This document shows, in pieces, positions 17,515 through 27,266 of a stretch of 64,000 nt of DNA (within the stretch, counting starts at the first letter, position 1; each line of letters starts with the position of its first letter). The notes beneath the pieces are model-generated. The model was not told the origin of the DNA, did no database searches, and saw only the letters and a list, made by a program, of their open reading frames with translations. The stretch is from Chitinophagaceae bacterium (GTDB lineage: Bacteria; Bacteroidota; Bacteroidia; Chitinophagales; Chitinophagaceae): contig CANBQT010000001.1 in assembly GCA_947371755.1 (NCBI GenBank), positions 124,001-188,000 of the forward strand, written 5' to 3'. The position numbers and the translations under genes were made by a program.

Positions 17515-18642
17515 ATGGAAAGAATTTATTTGGATAATGCAGCAACCACTTCTCTAGACCCTCAGGTACTGGAAGCAATGATGCCTTATCTTACTAATCG
17601 TTTTGGGAATCCCTCCTCTATATATAGTTATGGAAGGGAAAGCCGCATGGGAATTGAAAACTCAAGGAAATCTGTAGCTAAATTATTACAGGCACATCCT
17701 GCTGAAATATTCTTCACAAGCGGGGGAACAGAAAGCAGCAATACCGCCATTACAGCTGCAGTACGCGATCTTGGCTGCAAACATATTATCTCTTCGAGAA
17801 TTGAACATCACGCCACCTTACATACCATTGAATATTTGCAGCAAAAAGGAGAAGCGAGTTTGAGTTATGTACAAATTTTGGAAAATGGACACATTGATTT
17901 AGACCATTTAGAAAAATTGTTACAGAATAGCAATGAAAAGAGTTTGGTTACATTGATGCACGCCAACAATGAAATTGGCAATATCACAGATCTTCACACC
18001 GTGGGTGATCTTTGTAGAAAATACAATGCTATTTTTCATAGCGATACAGTTCAAACTGTTGGGCATTTCCCTTTCGACCTTCGTAATACGCCGGTAGATT
18101 TTATAACAGGCTCAGGCCATAAATTTCATGGCCCCAAAGGCGCGGGTATCCTATACATCAATGAAAATATTAAGATCAAACCTTTCATTAATGGTGGCAG
18201 CCAAGAAAGGAATATGCGTGCCGGCACAGAAAATTTATATGGGATTATTGGATTTGCAAAAGCATTAGAAATTGCATCAGAAAATCATATATCCGATAAG
18301 GAAAAAATACAAGGCCTTAAATTTTATATGATGGACTCCCTAGCAAAAAATATTGCTGGAACAAGTTTTAATGGCGACCCAACAGGTAGTTCTTTATATG
18401 CTGTATTAAGTACTAATTTCCCCAAGACTGAGAAAAGTGAAATGCTTTTATTCAATCTAGACATCCATAATATTTGTGCAAGTGGTGGTAGTGCCTGCAC
18501 TAGTGGCGCCGACCAAGGCTCTCATGTTATCAGAGCCTTAAGGAATGACAATAACTTTGTTACCGTTAGATTTTCGTTTAGCAAGTTCAACACAACTGAA
18601 GAAGTAGACCTGGTTATTGAGAAGTTAAAAGAAATGATTTAA
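17515..18642 (+). CDS. Cysteine desulfurase (IscS/NifS type)
   Basis: A 375-residue PLP enzyme that takes sulfur from L-cysteine as a persulfide for Fe-S clusters and tRNA thiolation. MERIYLDNAATTSLD is the family start. The PLP lysine is Lys203 in SGHKFHGPKG, the PLP-stacking His is in SSRIEHHATLH, and the mobile catalytic loop CASGGSACTSG has Cys328. This long loop places it in the IscS/NifS group rather than SufS. No iscU or iscA lies nearby. The next gene, cysM, makes cysteine, so the two could act as a supply-and-use pair, but they are 156 bases apart. Confidence 0.92.
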   Translation: MERIYLDNAATTSLDPQVLEAMMPYLTNRFGNPSSIYSYGRESRMGIENSRKSVAKLLQAHPAEIFFTSGGTESSNTAITAAVRDLGCKHIISSRIEHHATLHTIEYLQQKGEASLSYVQILENGHIDLDHLEKLLQNSNEKSLVTLMHANNEIGNITDLHTVGDLCRKYNAIFHSDTVQTVGHFPFDLRNTPVDFITGSGHKFHGPKGAGILYINENIKIKPFINGGSQERNMRAGTENLYGIIGFAKALEIASENHISDKEKIQGLKFYMMDSLAKNIAGTSFNGDPTGSSLYAVLSTNFPKTEKSEMLLFNLDIHNICASGGSACTSGADQGSHVIRALRNDNNFVTVRFSFSKFNTTEEVDLVIEKLKEMI

Positions 18643-18798
18643 TAAAATCTTTCAAAAAAAACAGCCATAAAATCCGCAGCTGGAAAAATGGGGCATCAAG
18701 CTTCGTAAATAATACAACCTGATTTTCGAATTACGATAAATGTCTACTATTTTAATAGGCAAATGATTGCAGCGTCAATCAAGTCTGTATTTTTAAGA

Positions 18799-19680
18799 AT
18801 GCAATTTATCCTTGATTTAGTAGGCAATACACCACTTGTTGCATTGAAAAATATTACGTTGAATAAGAACGTAACCATCTATGCAAAGTTGGAAGGTAAT
18901 AACCCAGGAGGAAGTGTAAAAGATCGTGCAGCCTACGGCATGATCAAAGGTGCCATTGATCGTGGTGAAATTAAAGATGGCATTACTTTGATTGAAGCAA
19001 CCAGTGGAAACACTGGAATTGCATTAGCAATGATTGCCAGTTTATTTAAAGTACCCATTGAACTTGTAATGCCAGAAGATTCCACAAGGGAAAGGGTTTT
19101 GACCATGCAGGCATTTGGAGCTAAAGTTATCCTTACTCCTAAAGCTGGATCCATGGAAGCTGCCATAGATTATGCCAACATGCAAGTTGCCAAAGGTGGC
19201 TACCTGATGTTAAATCAATTTGGGAACCCCGACAATCCTGGAATACATTATAAAACTACGGGTCCAGAGATCTGGAACGACACCCAACATCAGATCACAC
19301 ACTTCGTTTCATCAATGGGAACTACAGGAACTATCATGGGTGTTTCAAAATATTTAAAGGAACAGAATTCAGCCATTCAAATTGTGGGATGTCAGCCTAC
19401 AGATGGTTCAAGAATTCCGGGTATCCGAAAATGGCCTGAAGCATATTTACCCACTATTTTTGAAAAACAACGGGTGGATAGAGTGATAGAAATTGATGAA
19501 GCAGACGCACGGATCATGAGTAAAAGATTAGCTCGTGAAGAAGCTATTTTTAGTGGCATGAGCAGCGGTGGGGCAGTGCATGCTGCTATAGAACTTTCTA
19601 AAGAATTAAATGCTGGTGTAATTGTTTGTATTATTTGTGACAGAGGAGATCGTTATCTATCTTCTGACTTATTTGACTAA
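18799..19680 (+). CDS. cysM: Cysteine synthase (O-acetylserine sulfhydrylase B type)
   Basis: Makes cysteine from O-acetylserine (or O-phosphoserine) and sulfide or thiosulfate. From ATG 18799 the protein is 293 residues starting MQFILDLVGNTPLV; ATG 18763 would add a 12-residue extension and is less likely. PLP lysine is Lys41 in NNPGGSVKDRAA, the acetylserine loop is EATSGNTG, the phosphate loop GTTGTIMG. The EGNNPGGSVKDRAA form and short C-terminus fit CysM rather than CysK. Its stop overlaps the converging ThuA gene's stop by 4 bases, so there is no room for a separate terminator there. Confidence 0.88.
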   Translation: MQFILDLVGNTPLVALKNITLNKNVTIYAKLEGNNPGGSVKDRAAYGMIKGAIDRGEIKDGITLIEATSGNTGIALAMIASLFKVPIELVMPEDSTRERVLTMQAFGAKVILTPKAGSMEAAIDYANMQVAKGGYLMLNQFGNPDNPGIHYKTTGPEIWNDTQHQITHFVSSMGTTGTIMGVSKYLKEQNSAIQIVGCQPTDGSRIPGIRKWPEAYLPTIFEKQRVDRVIEIDEADARIMSKRLAREEAIFSGMSSGGAVHAAIELSKELNAGVIVCIICDRGDRYLSSDLFD

Positions 19681-20537
19681 TTTTTTCTTGCAGCTTCTCC
19701 CAGCAACAATAAGCTATTCAATATAAATCTGTTTTGCATTTCTGAAGAAAAACTTGAAGAAAGGGTTTGATTGGTGCCACCATCGTAATCCATATCATTA
19801 TGCCCAATATTAAAATAAAGCATATGGTAATTCTTGTTTGTCCATGCAACTGGATAATCTCCAGAATGCCATATTTCATAGGGTTTCGGGCCTGTTCCCA
19901 GTGGGAAACTAGTACTGTCAATTGATAGCAATACTTCAATATTTGTATTCTTACTCAGGTCATTCTTCCAACTATACCATTCATTAGCAGCTGCACTAAA
20001 ATTAGCAGGGATATTTTTTGTAAATGGATGATTCTGCTGGGTTACTTTTAATTGTGCATTCGTTGACCTCCAGGTATTCCCTTTGTATTCACCTGAACCT
20101 AAAAACTCTTCGTGATACCAATTCCAATCCTGATTAAATGCGGAAGGTGTTAATGCAAAAGCTGAAAAATGAAAACCCATCCACCCCCCTCCCCGTTCCA
20201 TGTATTTTTGAAAAGCAATTCTTTGGTATAATGAATCTGGCCTGGTATCTAAGAAGATGACAACTTGGTATTCGGATAAGAATTTTTCGTTGAGATTATT
20301 CCAATTGTTTGTTGAATCGTATTTGAATTTTAAATGTTTCCCCTGAATCGAAAACCATTCATTGGCTTCATGCACAAAACTGATATGTGCAGGGTCTTCC
20401 TTGGCTGTATAAAAAGCAATGACTTTGAAATTCCACTCTTTGGTCTGAGCTTCTACCAAAAATATATTGACAAACACAACAATAATAAAACAAATGATAA
20501 TTTTGAAATCCTTCCTGTTGTGTTTAATTGAAATCAT
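19677..20537 (-). CDS. Exported ThuA-domain protein
   Basis: A 286-residue protein with a signal peptide or N-terminal anchor (IIICFIIVVFVNIFLVEAQT). The body matches ThuA, a class I glutamine-amidotransferase-like fold of unclear activity first named for trehalose use: FKVIAFYTAKEDPAH at the start, VVIFLDTRPD, ERGGGWMGFHFSAF, and YPVAWTNKNYHMLYFNIGH near the end. No trehalose or sugar genes lie nearby. It overlaps the upstream nucleotidase gene by 4 bases (ATGA), showing coupling. Function in this organism is unknown. Confidence 0.82.
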   Translation of the reverse strand: MISIKHNRKDFKIIICFIIVVFVNIFLVEAQTKEWNFKVIAFYTAKEDPAHISFVHEANEWFSIQGKHLKFKYDSTNNWNNLNEKFLSEYQVVIFLDTRPDSLYQRIAFQKYMERGGGWMGFHFSAFALTPSAFNQDWNWYHEEFLGSGEYKGNTWRSTNAQLKVTQQNHPFTKNIPANFSAAANEWYSWKNDLSKNTNIEVLLSIDSTSFPLGTGPKPYEIWHSGDYPVAWTNKNYHMLYFNIGHNDMDYDGGTNQTLSSSFSSEMQNRFILNSLLLLGEAARKN

Positions 20538-21049
20538 AAAAGTATTTTTTCAATCTCTTTCCAATGATTAACTCTATGATGTCTGCCAGACTCCTTTAAT
20601 ATATTGTGAGGTTGGGTAAATAAAATAGTCTTGCCAGGAAAATGATCCAAGTTTTTAAAGTGGTCATCAATCATAATATCTGCCGCTACAATTTTCTTTG
20701 AACCACAGAATACGATCTGTTGCCAACCTATAAATGGAAAATGCTGTTTGATCCATTCAACCTTTTGAGTTAAGCTCCAGGGGAATTCTAAAGCAGCAGA
20801 AACAAGGTATAACTCGTACTCCTGGTTGATTTGCTCTAACACATTGGCACACCCTTCAATTAATGGAGCCTCCCTGAAAAATCCATCTGTTTGAATATAT
20901 TTTCTACAATTCACAAACGCATCAGCTTCGGATTTACCATAAATAGATTCGATGGGGATGGTTTCTCCAAATTCATCATGGTGCATTCTAATAAATTGGC
21001 TATAAACATCAGCCAATACTCCGTCCATATCAATAGCAATCTTTTGCAT
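20534..21049 (-). CDS. 5'(3')-deoxyribonucleotidase-like HAD phosphatase (NT5C type)
   Basis: A 171-residue HAD hydrolase. Motif I is IDMDGVLAD at residues 5-13 with the catalytic Asp pair; motif II is YLVSAALEFP; motif IV is ADIMIDDHFKNL. These and the length fit the NT5C family, which removes phosphate from deoxyribonucleoside monophosphates. It starts 6 bases after the AAA+ gene's stop and overlaps the ThuA gene, so it is part of the VWA-AAA-NT5C-ThuA transcript. The nucleotide substrate is inferred from the family. Confidence 0.8.
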   Translation of the reverse strand: MQKIAIDMDGVLADVYSQFIRMHHDEFGETIPIESIYGKSEADAFVNCRKYIQTDGFFREAPLIEGCANVLEQINQEYELYLVSAALEFPWSLTQKVEWIKQHFPFIGWQQIVFCGSKKIVAADIMIDDHFKNLDHFPGKTILFTQPHNILKESGRHHRVNHWKEIEKILL

Positions 21050-21055
21050 TATTTA

Positions 21056-22594
21056 TTATTGATAGTCATTTTCATCTTCATCACCACTCAAATTGATCTG
21101 TCCCAAATTAAGCATACTTCCCATTAGATCTTTAAATTCAATTCTTCCCTCTAATGTTTTTTTACTAATCATTGAGAATGATGATAAACCATGCAACACG
21201 AATTCCATTAATAGAGCCGATTCGTTTTCACTGGCATGAGGGTAATGTTTTTTTACAAAACCATATAAACCATCCACCTGATACAATGCTGCGATCTTAT
21301 CCGCATCTTTCATATCAAGTAACAGATCTAAATGTTTGCCTCCATCGAACCAACGAATGATGGATTTATATGGATTTTCTAATTCTTTTTCATCTGCTGA
21401 TTTTTTACCTGTAGCTCTTTTCTTTTTTACCTGATCTGGATTGGGAAAATACTGTACAAACTGTGTACGTATAGATTTATCTAATAATTGAACGGCTACC
21501 TGATACGGCCCCTCCTGCTCTCCTTCATATACCAATTCGATCTTACCCGTAATTGCGGGTATGATACCTTGCAAGTCGCTTACCCAAACCTGTGTTTTAT
21601 CTTGATGATGGATGATGGCTCTTCTTTCTGCACTGCTTACAGCATTCTCAAATGCAGCAATAGTAAGCCTTGCACTTACCCCACTCTTTTTATCTACATA
21701 TTCGTTATTTCGGGCTTCAAATGCTACTTGTTCTACCAATCTTTTAATGAGATCACTCACACTCACTTTCTCTTTCTGAACCGTCAATAAATTCGATTCT
21801 TGTTCTGTGATAGACAGAGATGTTTCTAAATCCTTTGGATAATGTGTGAGAATTTGACTTTCGATTCTATCCTTCAACGGAGTTACGATACTACCACGAT
21901 TGGTATAGTCTTCTGGATTCGCAGTGAATACAAATAAAATATCCAACGGCATTCTCAATTTAAAACCTCGGATCTGAATATCCCCTTCTTGTAAAATATT
22001 AAAAAGAGCAACCTGGATACGAGCCTGAAGATCAGGTAATTCATTGATTACAAAAATACCTCGATTACTTCTTGGAATGATTCCATAATGAATTACTTCT
22101 TCGTCAGAAAAACTGAGTTTCAGATTTGCAGCTTTAATGGGATCAATATCGCCTATCAAATCAGCCACACTTACGTCTGGAGTAGCTAATTTCTCTCCAT
22201 ACCTTTCTTTTCTATGCACCCAATGAATCGGTGTTTCATCACCAAACTCAGCAATCTTGTCTTTTGCATATTTGCTCAATGGATTCAATGGGTCGTCATT
22301 TACCTCGCTTCCTGCAATGGTAGGAATATACTCGTCTAACAAATCCACCATCTGACGGGCCATTCTTGTCTTTGCCTGACCTCTTAAACCCAGAAACAAT
22401 ATATTATGTCTACTCAACAAAGCCCTTTCTGTATCTGGTATCACTGTATCTTCATAACCCAGAATACCTTCAAAAGGATTCTCTTTCTGCTGCATAGAAA
22501 CAATCAGATTGTCTCTGATCTCTTCTTTCACAGATTTTGTCTGATAACCACTCTTGATTAATTGTCCCAGTGTAAATATTTTCTCTTTATTCAT
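21056..22594 (-). CDS. AAA+ ATPase of the MoxR/magnesium-chelatase-I group
   Basis: A 512-residue ATPase. Walker A is GLRGQAKTR near residue 70 (Ala in place of the usual second Gly), Walker B is GIFVINELPDLQ (Asn where most AAA+ have Asp), and FVFTANPEDYTNRG is the sensor-1 region. The NELPDL form is normal in this ChlI-like subfamily, as far as I recall. The C-terminal third is an unassigned helical domain. A VWA protein gene is 21 bases upstream; such AAA+/VWA pairs work together as chaperones that insert metals or remodel protein complexes. No chlorophyll or cobalamin genes are present, so it is not a true magnesium chelatase. Confidence 0.85.
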   Translation of the reverse strand: MNKEKIFTLGQLIKSGYQTKSVKEEIRDNLIVSMQQKENPFEGILGYEDTVIPDTERALLSRHNILFLGLRGQAKTRMARQMVDLLDEYIPTIAGSEVNDDPLNPLSKYAKDKIAEFGDETPIHWVHRKERYGEKLATPDVSVADLIGDIDPIKAANLKLSFSDEEVIHYGIIPRSNRGIFVINELPDLQARIQVALFNILQEGDIQIRGFKLRMPLDILFVFTANPEDYTNRGSIVTPLKDRIESQILTHYPKDLETSLSITEQESNLLTVQKEKVSVSDLIKRLVEQVAFEARNNEYVDKKSGVSARLTIAAFENAVSSAERRAIIHHQDKTQVWVSDLQGIIPAITGKIELVYEGEQEGPYQVAVQLLDKSIRTQFVQYFPNPDQVKKKRATGKKSADEKELENPYKSIIRWFDGGKHLDLLLDMKDADKIAALYQVDGLYGFVKKHYPHASENESALLMEFVLHGLSSFSMISKKTLEGRIEFKDLMGSMLNLGQINLSGDEDENDYQ

Positions 22595-22615
22595 GGTTGC
22601 TCTAAATAACCTTCG

Positions 22616-23713
22616 TTAATAAACTGTTTTTCGTTTTCCGCTTTCAAAATCCTTGAAAATAAATGCCCCTAAATTATCCAGTGAGGCAAAGTATGCCTTA
22701 CCATGATTTGTTTCTGTAAATTCTTGCACAAAATTTTGAAGATAGGGATCTGATGCTATCATGAAAGTAGTGATCGAAATTTTTAATTTCTTGCATTGAG
22801 CAGCAAGATTAATACAACGATTAACCACTTTACGATCTAGTCCAAAACTATTTTTATAATACTTTTTTCCAATCTTTAAACAAGTTGGTTTACCATCAGT
22901 GATCATAAAGATCTGCTTGTTGGGGTTTTTTCTTTTCCTTAGTAATTCCATTGCAAGTTCTAACCCAGCCACTGTATTTGTGTGATAAGGACCCACTTGC
23001 AGATAAGGAAGATCTTTGATTTCTATACTCCATGCATCATTTCCAAAAACTACAATATCGAGTGTGTCTTTTGGGTAGCGTGTTGTAATCAGCTCACTCA
23101 ATGCCATTGCTACTTTCTTTGCGGGAGTAATTCTATCTTCTCCATATAAGATCATAGAATGTGAAATATCAATCATCAATACGGTGGAAGTCTGTGTTTT
23201 AAAATCGTTTTCCCGAATATGCAAATCTTCTTCCCGCATTTGAAAACTCTCAACCCCATGATTGATCTGGGCATTTCGGATGCTTTCAGTAAAGTCAATT
23301 TGCTCCAGCATATCTCCAAACTGAAAAGGTCGGGTATCTGGATTGATCTCATCCCCCTGCCCTAACTTAAATGTTTGATGATTCCCTTGTTTAGATTTTT
23401 TAAGCTTACCAAATATTTCTTCCAGACTTTTTTTGCGAATGGTCTGTTCCGATTTACTGGTAATTTTAAAACTTCCATCCTGCTCATTTTCCTTGATATA
23501 ATTATTTTCTTTTAGCTCGTCTATGAAATCTCCCATTCCATAATCATCATTGGTTAAATGATACTGTTTGTCCAATTCATTTAACCATGAAAGCGCCTCT
23601 GCGGCATCCCCATTCGTGTAGGTAAGCAGTTGCGTAAAAATATCGAGGAGTTGTTCGAATTTCGATTTCGCATCCTCATTCGGGTCAAAATGTATGAAAC
23701 GGTGTCCTAACAT
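22616..23713 (-). CDS. VWA-domain protein, partner of the AAA+ ATPase
   Basis: A 365-residue protein. The N-terminal half is helical and charged with no recognised domain. A von Willebrand factor A domain starts near residue 175, with a complete metal-binding (MIDAS) site: MIDISHSM (DxSxS), a Thr in HTNTVAGLELAM, and Asp in FMITDGKPT. The domain follows the pattern of the VWA partners of MoxR and ChlI-type ATPases. There is no signal peptide, so it is cytosolic. It is the first gene of its minus-strand cluster and follows the terminator at 23785-23812 of the DUF2723 gene, so it has its own promoter, which I could not pick out. Confidence 0.82.
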   Translation of the reverse strand: MLGHRFIHFDPNEDAKSKFEQLLDIFTQLLTYTNGDAAEALSWLNELDKQYHLTNDDYGMGDFIDELKENNYIKENEQDGSFKITSKSEQTIRKKSLEEIFGKLKKSKQGNHQTFKLGQGDEINPDTRPFQFGDMLEQIDFTESIRNAQINHGVESFQMREEDLHIRENDFKTQTSTVLMIDISHSMILYGEDRITPAKKVAMALSELITTRYPKDTLDIVVFGNDAWSIEIKDLPYLQVGPYHTNTVAGLELAMELLRKRKNPNKQIFMITDGKPTCLKIGKKYYKNSFGLDRKVVNRCINLAAQCKKLKISITTFMIASDPYLQNFVQEFTETNHGKAYFASLDNLGAFIFKDFESGKRKTVY

Positions 23714-23784
23714 AATTGGAATCTACAAAAGAATTTGAAGTTATATAGGCTAATAACAAGTATTCTAGGAATTAGTTCTAAAAA

Positions 23785-23812
23785 AGATGCCCGGACTTTG
23801 ATCCGGGCATCT
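23785..23812 (-). terminator. Intrinsic terminator after the DUF2723 gene
   Basis: AGATGCCCGGA and TCCGGGCATCT form an 11-bp GC-rich stem with a 6-base loop. On the minus strand the stem is followed by TTTTTT, so it ends transcription from the DUF2723 gene before the VWA gene. Confidence 0.88.
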
Positions 23813-23824
23813 AAAAATTCGATT

Positions 23825-23862
23825 TATCTTCTTTTACTTTTTAATTTTTAAATTTTACTTTT
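23825..23862 (-). repeat. A-rich AAAAGT/AAATT array at the stop codon of the DUF2723 gene
   Basis: Read on the minus strand, the DUF2723 gene ends in AAG TAA and continues as AATTTAAAAATTAAAAAGTA and AAAGAAG. The pattern is shared with three other places in the window (35496, 35578, 38733). It lies between the stop codon and the terminator hairpin. Confidence 0.5.
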
Positions 23863-26800
23863 TCCCAGAATCAGCAGCCATCATTTTTCCTGGAATTTGA
23901 ATTCTTGGATTATACATCGCTTCTATCTGTTCTAATCCTTTCAAATAGCTTTCTGCCATTCTCTTCTCATCCGCCATCTGATCAGCCTTATCTCCGGTTA
24001 ATGAATTACAGAATTTCACTTGTTGCTGTAAATCCTTCTTAACTGAAGCCGAAACTTTTTCAGCTAAGGCTTTGTTATCTGCCATCAAACAAGCTTCTAA
24101 GAATAATAAAGAATTCTTATTGTGCATATTTCCTCTACTTGCCATTGCATAAGGAAAATTTTCCTGCAACATCATTTCGTCTACCTTATCCAAAACCTTA
24201 CGTGCATCTTCTTTCCTGTTTTTCGCAGAAAGATCAATGGCAAGTTCAGCATAGGCATTTCTAATAGTATTTAAATGACGGCGGTTTTCTTCATCAAAAT
24301 ATACACCTTTTACATTGGCATTACCAGAAGCAAACACGTTGAGTGATTTTGCCAACATCCAATCGGTGTTAACCCTACTGTTTGCAACCGGCACTAAACG
24401 ATGACTTAATCCATCTCTACGCAAATATTGATCAAACCCTAAGTTAAGATCAGGTGTAGTAAAGTAAATAGGTCTAACCCATTTATTGGCTGCAATGATA
24501 TTCAATACGGCTAAGTCGTTCTTCATCAATGAAGATTTTGGAACATCAAAACGCAATTCCTTCATCACACTGTCATTCGCATTTACCACTTTGTTCTTCA
24601 ACACATAATCAACGTCTACAGGAACTGCAAACTTGCGAACTGGGAAACTATTCAATGGTTCAGAACCACGGGTATTATCTAACTTATCAGCATCATCACT
24701 ACCTACATAATTTTTCATCACATCGTACAGATCATAATAACGATCTTCAGGAATATTCGGTCTAGGGCTGTACACCACATAATCTCTCTTACCTGCTTCT
24801 ATTTGATCAGCTCTCCAGATCACGTCGATAGAATCACTTTGGTTTACTTTGTAGCGCAATTCATTGATATACCAATCAATTCCCAATAAGCTGTAGTTAA
24901 CCACTCGAATATCCGGGCGAATTCCTTCCACTTCCTGTGCATACCATAAAGGATAAGTATCATTATCCCCAAATGAAAAAAGGATCGCATTTGGAGCACA
25001 ACTTTCTAAATAGTCTTTTGCAAGATCACGGGACAATACTTTCTTGCTTCTATCATGATCATCCCATTCTTGTTGAGCCATCAGCGTTGGTACTGCTAAT
25101 ACACAGAGTAAAGAAGCTAATACGGCAGCAAGGTTCTTAGAAACCGCTTTGCTGAACCATTCACTTACTTTCAACACCCCTAGTCCAATCCAAACAGCAA
25201 AGGCATAGAAAGATCCAACATAGGCATAGTCACGTTCACGTGGTTGATAACCCGCTTGATTTAAGTAGATCACAATAGCGAAACCTGTGAAAAAGAACAT
25301 TAAGAAATTAACTACACCATCATCGCTTCTATTTTTGAATTGATAAAACAAACCAATCAACCCCAAAATAAAAGGCAACAAGAATAATTTGTTGTTGGCT
25401 TTATTATTCTTAAGACTATCTGGCATGGCACTTTGATCGCCAAGAAAAATGCTATCAATGAAAGGAATACCAGTAATCCAGTTACCATCACGCACATTAC
25501 CATTGAACATTCCCTGCACATCATTTTGCTTACCTGAGAAATTCCACATAAAGTATCGGAAATACATCCAATAAGATTGATACCCTATAAAGAATTTTAT
25601 ATTATCTAACTGATTTGGAGAACGTTCATAACCACCATCTTTCAGTCGGTTGATGTTTAAAAAATAGGCATAATAATCAGCGTGATTTTGATCGTTACTT
25701 GCATCCCACACACGAGGAAAAACCATTTTATCTTCAGGCTGATATAAGTATCTGCGATCTGCTCCTACTTCAATATACTTATCGCGTGCTTTCTCATATT
25801 TCATAGCACCAGATTTCAGATCAACGGGTTGCGCATTGAATTTCTGACCATACAATAATGGGAAATCACCATATTGTTCACGACCTAAATAACCAACTAA
25901 GCTCATCGGATTGTCTACATTATACATATCCACAGAAGGGTTCGCATTACTACGAATCATGGTAGTGATATAAGTACTATAACCTAAAAGCATAAATGTT
26001 AAAGACCATAATCCCAGACGCATGTAAGCCCAACCTTTCTTAGCTGCAAAATTTAACCCATACCAGATAGCGATTGCTAGCAATACGAAAAATGTAGCAA
26101 AGCCACTGAAGAATGGCAAACCAAATCCATTTACAAACCAACGATCAAAACTTCCTGCCCCCTTAATAGTATATTGGATCACACCCACTTGTACTAAACC
26201 AGTAATGACACATCCAATCACAAAGAATATATAGATACCACCGTTGTGCTCTTTTTTATCCTTATTCCATTTTTCAACGATAAATAAAAGTCCAATTGCC
26301 ACTATTGTACCAAGGATCATCAATCCACCCATTGTTGGATCAAGAGATAATCCACGTTCATCATTTACTTCACCATTTGCCATGATCAAAGCACCAACAA
26401 AAGCAAGTGCTCCACCCACCGCTATAATTCTTATGAACCAACTGCGAATTAATGAATAGTTGAAAGAATCCTTTCTTTTAAAATAATAGACCATCACAAT
26501 CGCAGGAATCGTAAGCAAGTTCAATAAGTGAACACCGATTGAAAGACCCATCATAAAGAAAATGAAAACAATCCATTTATCTGCTCCAGGTTCATCTGCA
26601 TGATTTTCCCATTTCAATATTGCCCAAAAAACAATTGCTGTAAAGAAAGAAGACATTGCATATACTTCGCCTTCTACTGCACTATACCAAAATGAATCAG
26701 AGAATGTATAAGCTAGGGCACCAATAACACCAGCACCCATGATAGACCAGATCTGATAACTATTCAAAGCATCTGTAGTTTTAACAGACATGAGCTTACG

Positions 26801-27103
26801 CGCAAAATGTGTGATGGTCCAAAACAAAAACAGGATAGTAAACCCACTAGCCAGTGCACTCATCACATTCACTGCTTTTGCAGCATTCATCGGATTATCG
26901 CCGAATAAAATAATAAAGAAACGGCCCAGAATTACGAATAAGGGTGCTCCTGGAGGGTGCGGAATCTGTAACTTAAAGCAGCTACTTACAAACTCTCCAC
27001 AATCCCAGAAACTACCACCGGCTTCTGCGGTTAAGACATACACGGTACAAGCAATCAAAGCAACTGCCCATCCAACAATATTGTTAATCCGATTAAACTG
27101 CAT
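23855..27103 (-). CDS. DUF2723 membrane glycosyltransferase (GT117/TMEM260-like)
   Basis: A 1082-residue protein. The N-terminal region has about ten or more membrane segments and starts with the strongly conserved block YVLTAEAGGSFWDCGEF plus LQIPHPPGAPLFVILGR, the signature of DUF2723 (now linked to protein O-mannosyltransferase TMEM260 and GT117). A periplasmic middle part carries SFGDNDTYPLWYAQEVEG, and the last 150 residues are helical and TPR-like. In Bacteroidota it is expected to glycosylate exported proteins; that role is inference from the family. It stands alone, with a leader of about 160 bases upstream and its own terminator. Confidence 0.85.
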   Translation of the reverse strand: MQFNRINNIVGWAVALIACTVYVLTAEAGGSFWDCGEFVSSCFKLQIPHPPGAPLFVILGRFFIILFGDNPMNAAKAVNVMSALASGFTILFLFWTITHFARKLMSVKTTDALNSYQIWSIMGAGVIGALAYTFSDSFWYSAVEGEVYAMSSFFTAIVFWAILKWENHADEPGADKWIVFIFFMMGLSIGVHLLNLLTIPAIVMVYYFKRKDSFNYSLIRSWFIRIIAVGGALAFVGALIMANGEVNDERGLSLDPTMGGLMILGTIVAIGLLFIVEKWNKDKKEHNGGIYIFFVIGCVITGLVQVGVIQYTIKGAGSFDRWFVNGFGLPFFSGFATFFVLLAIAIWYGLNFAAKKGWAYMRLGLWSLTFMLLGYSTYITTMIRSNANPSVDMYNVDNPMSLVGYLGREQYGDFPLLYGQKFNAQPVDLKSGAMKYEKARDKYIEVGADRRYLYQPEDKMVFPRVWDASNDQNHADYYAYFLNINRLKDGGYERSPNQLDNIKFFIGYQSYWMYFRYFMWNFSGKQNDVQGMFNGNVRDGNWITGIPFIDSIFLGDQSAMPDSLKNNKANNKLFLLPFILGLIGLFYQFKNRSDDGVVNFLMFFFTGFAIVIYLNQAGYQPRERDYAYVGSFYAFAVWIGLGVLKVSEWFSKAVSKNLAAVLASLLCVLAVPTLMAQQEWDDHDRSKKVLSRDLAKDYLESCAPNAILFSFGDNDTYPLWYAQEVEGIRPDIRVVNYSLLGIDWYINELRYKVNQSDSIDVIWRADQIEAGKRDYVVYSPRPNIPEDRYYDLYDVMKNYVGSDDADKLDNTRGSEPLNSFPVRKFAVPVDVDYVLKNKVVNANDSVMKELRFDVPKSSLMKNDLAVLNIIAANKWVRPIYFTTPDLNLGFDQYLRRDGLSHRLVPVANSRVNTDWMLAKSLNVFASGNANVKGVYFDEENRRHLNTIRNAYAELAIDLSAKNRKEDARKVLDKVDEMMLQENFPYAMASRGNMHNKNSLLFLEACLMADNKALAEKVSASVKKDLQQQVKFCNSLTGDKADQMADEKRMAESYLKGLEQIEAMYNPRIQIPGKMMAADSGKK

Positions 27104-27266
27104 ATTGGTTTTGGTTTTTTAAGACTGGCAAACATACCTTAATAATCCTAAAATCGAAAAAACAGCTTGCCATTTTATAAGATTTAAGAAAACCTTTAAG
27201 GTTATTAACTTACCATAACGTTAATGTTGGGGAAAACGCTGATTATCAATCCCCTTTAAAATGAAC

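Noticed and set aside
21056-22594. True magnesium chelatase subunit
   Set aside because: No tetrapyrrole genes are present and the sequence belongs to the broader MoxR/ChlI-like group.
27236-27262. Possible hairpin GGGG...CCCC after the DUF4258 gene
   Set aside because: Only 4 bp with an 18-base loop; too weak to call a terminator.
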